Part shown: piece after piece, positions 59,422-64,000 of the stretch
How positions within the stretch are numbered: position 1 is the first letter of the stretch
How the letters are laid out: each line of letters starts with the position of its first letter
Source: Pseudalkalibacillus sp. SCS-8
Lineage (GTDB): Bacteria; Bacillota; Bacilli; Bacillales; Fictibacillaceae
Direction: 5' to 3'
Assembly: GCF_040126055.1 (NCBI RefSeq)
Contig: NZ_CP143541.1
Location: forward strand, 1,054,001-1,118,000
Length of the DNA stretch: 64,000 nucleotides
Notes under the pieces: generated by a model
Told to the model about the DNA's origin: nothing
Seen by the model: the letters and a program-made list of their open reading frames with translations, nothing else
Database searches by the model: none
Position numbers and translations under genes: made by a program

Positions 59422-59456
59422 AAGCATGCCACTCCATCTGGAGGGCATGCTTTTTG
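59422..59456 (+). terminator. Terminator of the DUF1206 gene
   Basis: AAGCATGCC and GGCATGCTT pair with inner CCA/TGG and five T residues. Confidence 0.85.
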
Positions 59457-59545
59457 CTTTTAAATGTGTGTAAATATCTGCTAGTAGTTAACGAGTTGGA
59501 TTCCAACTATAATTAAAGGAAGGTCTTAGTAATAAGGAGAACAAG

Positions 59546-59956
59546 ATGAAGTGGTTTAAAAAGAAAAGTAATCAACAAGAAGAAGTTTTCAAACAAGCAT
59601 ATATTCAAGAGCCACCTGACTTCGTTATCAATGGTGAGTATGACCTTTATTGTATAGGGGCTAATGGAAAAAGCCTTAATCAAGTATATCAAGAAAAAAT
59701 GTCGGAACGTATGCAAATAATGTTAGAGGACCCAGAACTGGTAAACAAAAATTCTAAACTGAAAGTTGAATTTTTTAATGATCCTCCACTAAAGATGACG
59801 CTTCAACAATGGGTGGGGGATGAGGTTATCAAGAGTTCTGAGGTTCACGATTATACATTCCAGTTGCCTGATGAAGCTGGGATTTACGCATATGATATTC
59901 TCATTGAGTGGGAAGAAGGTTATGAAAGTTTTGCTTTCGTTGTTAAGATAAGCTAG
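59546..59956 (+). CDS. Hypothetical soluble protein
   Basis: 136 aa. A Lys-rich start (MKWFKKKSNQQ) is followed by a beta-rich domain (GEYDLYCIGANG, KVEFFNDPPLKMTL, DEAGIYAYDILIEWEEGYESFAF). The last 30 residues resemble the C-terminal end of the lipoprotein at 9519-10004, so both may have the same domain, here without a signal. Function unknown. Closely followed by the nucleotidyltransferase-like gene. Confidence 0.68.
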   Translation: MKWFKKKSNQQEEVFKQAYIQEPPDFVINGEYDLYCIGANGKSLNQVYQEKMSERMQIMLEDPELVNKNSKLKVEFFNDPPLKMTLQQWVGDEVIKSSEVHDYTFQLPDEAGIYAYDILIEWEEGYESFAFVVKIS

Positions 59957-59968
59957 AGGAGGGATTGT

Positions 59969-60466
59969 TTGAACAGTGACCGGCTTTATAATGAATTTTT
60001 ACGTGTGACGAAGAAATTGAACGATGATCTCGAGATTACGCCTATCCTATATGGGTCATTAGGACTCGAAAAAGTTACAGGATTAACATTTTCACCACAG
60101 GACATTGATATTCTGGTTCCGTTCAGATACATTAAGCCTGAGTGGACGACGTTAGAGAAGAAGATGGAAGAACTGGGTTACACCTTGGTGGATCTTCACG
60201 AGCATAAGTTTTTGAAAGAGCAATTTGAGATCGGTTTTTCGTTTGAAGAGGATCTTTGGCCATTTGCAGGTATAGATCCGGGACAATTAACCGAAAAAAA
60301 TGATAGTGGGACTATATATCGGTTATTATCAGCAAATGACTACTTGAAGGTCTATAAAAGATCATCGGAAGATGGCTACCGAAGGACGAAAAATAATGCG
60401 AAAGACTTTGAAAAGATTCACGTATTGGAAAGCATAGTACTGCACAATCGTGAACGGATGCAATGA
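59969..60466 (+). CDS. Nucleotidyltransferase-fold protein
   Basis: 165 aa with TTG start after GAGGAGGG. YGSLGLEKVTG plus DIDILVP (residues 28-52) is the GS-x-DxD core of nucleotidyltransferases such as the small MNT/aminoglycoside type. The substrate is unknown. It lies 12 bases after the 59546 gene and may form a pair. Confidence 0.75.
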   Translation: MNSDRLYNEFLRVTKKLNDDLEITPILYGSLGLEKVTGLTFSPQDIDILVPFRYIKPEWTTLEKKMEELGYTLVDLHEHKFLKEQFEIGFSFEEDLWPFAGIDPGQLTEKNDSGTIYRLLSANDYLKVYKRSSEDGYRRTKNNAKDFEKIHVLESIVLHNRERMQ

Positions 60467-60480
60467 AAAGGGGATGGAAT

Positions 60481-60660
60481 ATGAAAAGAAAGCATAGGAA
60501 GTATATAGTGGCAGGTCTCCTCCTATCCTTACTCGCCATGGCGGTTTTATCGAACCTCCACTTTCTCGAAAAAGCAAAACAATCCTGTATACATAACGAT
60601 ATGGAACCGGAAGTCCAAACAGACTTCTTAACAATCAACTGGACGGTTTCATGTAAATAA
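60481..60660 (+). CDS. Small single-pass membrane or secreted peptide
   Basis: 59 aa starting at ATG 60481 (MKRKHRKYIVAG) with AAAAGGGG upstream; the ATG at 60463 overlaps the preceding stop and is less likely. One hydrophobic helix (residues about 9-25) and a short outside tail with two Cys (QSCIHNDME, WTVSCK). No family was recognised. A terminator follows. Confidence 0.6.
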   Translation: MKRKHRKYIVAGLLLSLLAMAVLSNLHFLEKAKQSCIHNDMEPEVQTDFLTINWTVSCK

Positions 60661-60663
60661 CAA

Positions 60664-60695
60664 GGTGCGTTGATGAAGAACGCACCTTTTTTATA
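60664..60695. terminator. Bidirectional terminator
   Basis: AAGGTGCGTT and AACGCACCTT pair over 10 bp with a 7-base loop and a T run. Confidence 0.85.
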
Positions 60696-60704
60696 TGTCT
60701 GTTA

Positions 60705-62390
60705 TCATTTCAGCTGTTTTTCTGCATCAATAATCCATTCCTTGACGTCCTCCAACAAAGGCTCCAAGCTGTTCTCTTCAAAGGGTGATTGGATATCCGC
60801 CCCTCTAATCAACTCATTGAAAGGAAGTTTTCCGCCATTGAGGCACATTTCTAAATAGCTTTTCCATGCTTCCTCGTGAAAATTCAGTTGCTTTCTCCAT
60901 AGCTGCACACTGCAAAAATGCGCAAGGTCATAATCCATAAAGTAGAATGGAGTCGTGAACAAATGGCCGATTTCATAGAAACTCGTTCCCGCCTCTAAAA
61001 ACACATTGTCATCATAGTCCCGGAATGGAAGATAAGCTTGCTCGAGTTCTCTCCATTTTGACTTCCTCTCATTAATTGCAGCTGTCGGTTTTTCATACAA
61101 GTAGTGCTCAAACTCATCCACCGCACTTGCAACTGGCATATATAAGAAGGCACTGATTAAATGAATGTATTTGTACCGGTCCGTCTCTGCTCCAAAGAAG
61201 TACTCCAGCCAGGGCCATGCCAGACGTTCCATGCCAAATGAAAACACTTCAGCTGAATCATACGGAATAATGTATTCAGGAATGTTCCAATGTCTGGACA
61301 TATGAAACTGGAATGCATGGCCCATTTCATGTGTAAAAACGCGAATATCATCAGGAATTCCATATAAATTCACAAAAATATAAGGCGATTTTTCAGGTCC
61401 AAGATATGTGGCGAAGTTTCCTCCGACCTTATGAGGACGTGGCGTGAAATCCAATTGATCATTAGCGGTCATTTCTTCAAAGAAGGACTTTGTTTCAGGT
61501 GAAAGCTCCGCAAACAATTTCTGCATATGCTGGAGGATTTCTCCACTTGGGCCTTTAAGAGAAGGGGCATCGTCACCAAAAAGATAGTTCTCATCATAGT
61601 GTTTCAATGATTCCACACCGATTCTTCGTTGTTGGGATTTTCGGAGGTCACATACAAAAGGGACTCCCAACGTCTTCACTTGGTCTCGGTATATCTTCAG
61701 ATCCTCAGGGGTGTGACTGGTGCGGTTCATTCTCCGGTAGCCAAGCTCAGTAAAAGAGGAATACCCTAACTTTATTGCCATTGCATGTCGTGTGTGTACG
61801 AGTTCATCTAGGATTCTGTCAAACTGGTCTTCATGATCGGCGAAGAATTGATATTTCGCTTGATGGGCCATCTTTCGTATGTTCCGGTCTGGAGAGGTTA
61901 AGTGAGGCGTGAGTGCAGATAAGCTGAGTTCTTCGTTCTGAAATTCAATAGAAGCATTGCCAAATATTGCATGGTATTCCATAACCAATTCGTTTTCTTT
62001 TCGAAGGTCATCGTCAATCACAGGTGCGTATGTATTTTGTTTTAATGCTGCAAGACGAAACAATTGCTGCCCCCAATGGTCTTCGAGTTCATTTCTGAAT
62101 GTAGCTGTCAAAAGGGCTTCGTAATAGTCCCCAACAAGCTTCATGTAACGAGAGTCATATCGGTTAATTTCGGCGAATTCCTTTTGAGCATGTACATCTT
62201 TCATATCCTTGTAGTGTTTCAGTCTTGCCTCGTTTTGCTTGGTTTCAAAAAGGAAACGTAGATCATTTAACTCCTTGAACCATTTTTCCTGTTCCGGAAA
62301 TGTGGAAGCATGAGCAAAATCCTCTAATAAACAACCAAAATCCTCTTCTAATTGATCCATATCAAATTGAACACTCTTTTGATCAAACAA
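60705..62390 (-). CDS. M3-family oligoendopeptidase
   Basis: 561 aa with a TTG start at 62390 behind GGGGTGA. The zinc-protease signature HEMGHAFQFH (about residue 344) and third ligand Glu in EVFSFGMERL are present. This is the PepF-like group of cytoplasmic peptidases that degrade peptides of moderate length. Single gene. Confidence 0.9.
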   Translation of the reverse strand: MFDQKSVQFDMDQLEEDFGCLLEDFAHASTFPEQEKWFKELNDLRFLFETKQNEARLKHYKDMKDVHAQKEFAEINRYDSRYMKLVGDYYEALLTATFRNELEDHWGQQLFRLAALKQNTYAPVIDDDLRKENELVMEYHAIFGNASIEFQNEELSLSALTPHLTSPDRNIRKMAHQAKYQFFADHEDQFDRILDELVHTRHAMAIKLGYSSFTELGYRRMNRTSHTPEDLKIYRDQVKTLGVPFVCDLRKSQQRRIGVESLKHYDENYLFGDDAPSLKGPSGEILQHMQKLFAELSPETKSFFEEMTANDQLDFTPRPHKVGGNFATYLGPEKSPYIFVNLYGIPDDIRVFTHEMGHAFQFHMSRHWNIPEYIIPYDSAEVFSFGMERLAWPWLEYFFGAETDRYKYIHLISAFLYMPVASAVDEFEHYLYEKPTAAINERKSKWRELEQAYLPFRDYDDNVFLEAGTSFYEIGHLFTTPFYFMDYDLAHFCSVQLWRKQLNFHEEAWKSYLEMCLNGGKLPFNELIRGADIQSPFEENSLEPLLEDVKEWIIDAEKQLK

Positions 62391-62539
62391 AAAATCACCC
62401 CTCTCCGTTATTACTTTCCATTGTATACTTAATTACTCTATAAAGTAAATAACATATTTTCTAGCGTAAAAATCAAATTAAGGATTGAGTAAATGCACAT
62501 AGTTTGAAATAATTGTAAAAAAGATGATGAGGTGGGGTA

Positions 62540-62743
62540 GTGAAAGAAAATTTGAAGTTGGCTTGGATCGCTTCGTGGTTTGCTCTAGTGGGACAGCTTG
62601 TCTTTTTCATTGGTGTAGCAATCTATACAGGTGAATGGCGGTATGTGATGTGGAGTTTCATCGGAAGCATGACAGCAGGTATGACGTGCATGATCCATAC
62701 ATGGAAAAAACGAGCGGATGAAAGAAAGCTGGAAAACGTTTGA
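62540..62743 (+). CDS. Small two-helix membrane protein
   Basis: 67 aa with a GTG start after GATGAGGTGGGG. Two helices (about 7-28, 36-55) and a Lys/Arg/Glu tail (KKRADERKLENV). No family was recognised. 21 bases before the VanW gene. Confidence 0.6.
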   Translation: MKENLKLAWIASWFALVGQLVFFIGVAIYTGEWRYVMWSFIGSMTAGMTCMIHTWKKRADERKLENV

Positions 62744-62764
62744 TAAGACGCAAGGGAGTGGATC

Positions 62765-63607
62765 ATGAATTTAGAAAACGTCAGGCCGAAAAAACGATCA
62801 AAACTGCGAATTACACTCGGGAAAATTTATTATACATACAAGCGTAAATGGATTTGGGTGCTAAAACATAAAAGCTATGCCAGACAACAATCCGAAGAAA
62901 GACTTTCCTATCAAGCAATTACACACTGTACTCCATTGCTCCGACAATTGAAAAATGTAGATATGTGGTACCAACACAACAAGATTATTAATCTACAGAT
63001 TGCAATCAAGCAATTGGACGGGTTGATCCTTGAGCCCGGGAAGACGTTTTCGTATTGGCGAAGTATAGGAAAGCCAACTCGTCGTAAAGGGTACGTTGAA
63101 GGGATGGTCCTTCATTATGGGAAGTTTATGCCCGGTATCGGTGGTGGACTGTGTCAATTGTCCAATTTGATCTTTTGGATGACGCTCCATACACCTCTTC
63201 AAATAACGGAACGACATCGCCACAGCTTTGATGTATTTCCGGATAGTAACCGTACGCAGCCATTCGGTAGTGGTGCCACCTGTTCCTATAACTACATGGA
63301 TTTACAAATACATAACCCATCAGCTAACACCTATCAACTGTCCCTGAAATTGAAAGACGGTTATTTAATAGGCGAATGGCGTTGTAGCAATCCCCAATTA
63401 TACCGATATGAAGTATATGAAGGGTCTCACCACATACAGATGGCTTACTGGGGAAGCTACATCCGCAATAATACAATCCGCCGTAGAATCTATAATGGTC
63501 AAAACGTCCAACTTGACGATGAATTCATTGCAGAAAATTATGCCATCATGATGTATCAGCCTTATTTGGAACATACAGATACTAGGAACGCTAGAAGAAG
63601 ATCGTAA
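62765..63607 (+). CDS. VanW family protein
   Basis: 280 aa. PGKTFSYWRSIGKPTRRKGY, GIGGGLCQLSNLIFWMTLHTPLQITERHRHS and GSGATCSYNYMDLQIHNPS are the conserved VanW motifs. The function of VanW is unresolved; it accompanies some glycopeptide resistance operons and occurs as a single gene in many Bacilli. No other van genes are nearby, so no resistance is implied. Confidence 0.88.
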   Translation: MNLENVRPKKRSKLRITLGKIYYTYKRKWIWVLKHKSYARQQSEERLSYQAITHCTPLLRQLKNVDMWYQHNKIINLQIAIKQLDGLILEPGKTFSYWRSIGKPTRRKGYVEGMVLHYGKFMPGIGGGLCQLSNLIFWMTLHTPLQITERHRHSFDVFPDSNRTQPFGSGATCSYNYMDLQIHNPSANTYQLSLKLKDGYLIGEWRCSNPQLYRYEVYEGSHHIQMAYWGSYIRNNTIRRRIYNGQNVQLDDEFIAENYAIMMYQPYLEHTDTRNARRRS

Positions 63608-63632
63608 TAGTGGAGGTATTTTCATCGAGCAG

Positions 63633-63788
63633 TTGATTTGGTTCTGGATAATACCAGCCATCGTCATTGTAGTCGCTATCATTCTATTTATTTCATGGCT
63701 TGGTAATCAGAAAAAAGAATATATGATTTCATTTTCATTAATCACTATTGGGATTATCCTTTTTGTTTTTTATGCCTATACCCATTAG
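63633..63788 (+). CDS. Small hydrophobic two-helix protein
   Basis: About 51 aa (LIWFWIIPAIVIVVAIILFISWLG ... YAYTH). GGAGG at 63612-63616 is 16 bases before TTG 63633, too far, while an in-frame ATC at 63624 sits 7 bases away; the start codon is therefore open. Two helices; function unknown. Confidence 0.5.
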   Translation: MIWFWIIPAIVIVVAIILFISWLGNQKKEYMISFSLITIGIILFVFYAYTH

Positions 63789-63824
63789 ATAAGAGGGACT
63801 TCCTCTGATTGAAGGAGCGGTTGT

Positions 63825-64000
63825 ATGAGTGGAATGGATTTGGGACTGATTGTCTATATTGTGAGTCTGATTGGCGGCTTTTTCGTAAGTTATAAATATG
63901 GTTCATTCATGATCAGGAAGACGGGGTTGTTCGTACCACAAACTTTTATTTCGTGTGCAATGGTCATCGCAATTGATGTGGTAGCGATCATCGCATGGGG
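63825..64000 (+). CDS. Integral membrane protein, cut by window end
   Basis: Starts at ATG 63825 (MSGMDLGLIVYIVSL) with GAAGGAGCGG upstream and runs open to base 64000. Two helices are visible (about 8-24 and 40-58). The stop codon is outside the window. Not recognised. Confidence 0.6.
   Translation, partial: MSGMDLGLIVYIVSLIGGFFVSYKYGSFMIRKTGLFVPQTFISCAMVIAIDVVAIIAW

Noticed and set aside
62765..63607. Vancomycin resistance cluster
   Set aside because: Only a VanW-family gene is present, without vanHAX or vanRS; VanW alone does not confer resistance.

Overview
The window looks like a chromosomal segment of an aerobic, spore-forming Bacillaceae (Bacillus-like) bacterium. The grounds are: Bacillus-type genes (QoxABCD menaquinol oxidase, Mdh, FabI, a YhcN-like spore lipoprotein, a YtkA/Sco/CtaG copper cluster), strong AGGAGG-type ribosome binding sites, frequent TTG/GTG starts and U-tailed hairpin terminators after most units. 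Species cannot be read from the sequence. I see no rRNA, tRNA, prophage, insertion sequence or CRISPR array.

Layout. 1-3.2 kb: two paralogous membrane-anchored proteins flanking a secreted PHP-type phosphoesterase. 3.2-10 kb: a Gly/Pro-rich repeat protein and small enzymes (HIT, VOC, DUF1697, several GNATs, a GAF-STAS regulator, a lipoprotein). 10.1-14.1 kb: the qoxABCD quinol oxidase operon with operator-like palindromes and a good sigma-A promoter. 14.2-18 kb: a DMT transporter, a 55-aa protein, a nine-copy 52-bp palindromic minisatellite and an ABC-2 transporter. 18-23.7 kb: small enzymes, a divergent WYL-regulator/GyrI-like pair, a membrane-anchored hydrolase. 23.8-26.7 kb: a second, degenerate 52-bp palindromic repeat field, then a secreted subtilase with SLH-like repeats. 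26.8-29.8 kb: argF, a very unusual HTH protein fused to a catalytically broken F1-ATPase beta-like module, and a sulfotransferase.

30-46.4 kb is a complete ethanolamine-utilisation microcompartment locus: eutB1C1, the eutWV two-component antitermination system, eutH, eutS, eutP, eutA, a second eutB2C2, eutL, eutE, eutM, pduL, a eut-specific protein, eutN, a tailed shell protein and mdh. Three leaders (before eutB1, eutH and eutA) carry the same hairpin with a six-base AAAGG(T/C) loop overlapping an intrinsic terminator, the arrangement bound by ANTAR proteins such as EutV. Ethanolamine would enter via EutH or diffusion, be split by EutBC to acetaldehyde and ammonia, be oxidised by EutE to acetyl-CoA and converted by PduL to acetyl phosphate, inside a shell of EutS/L/M/N. 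No alcohol dehydrogenase (eutG) is present; the operon ends in malate dehydrogenase instead, which fits an aerobic TCA-coupled life style.

46.4-64 kb: a lipoprotein, membrane proteins, fabI with a divergent 54-aa gene, a DmpA-type peptidase, a YhcN-like lipoprotein, a metallo-beta-lactamase-fold protein with a zinc ribbon, a type I phosphodiesterase, a copper/cytochrome-oxidase assembly cluster (His/Met-rich protein, YtkA-like, Sco, CtaG), a DUF1206 protein, an M3 oligopeptidase, a VanW protein and small membrane proteins, the last cut by the window end.

The best candidate for something undescribed is the HTH/F1-beta-like fusion at 27928-28977, with a perfect 10-bp direct repeat at its promoter that could be its own operator. 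The two 52-bp palindromic repeat families and the three-checkpoint ANTAR control of a duplicated ethanolamine ammonia-lyase are also worth a second look.
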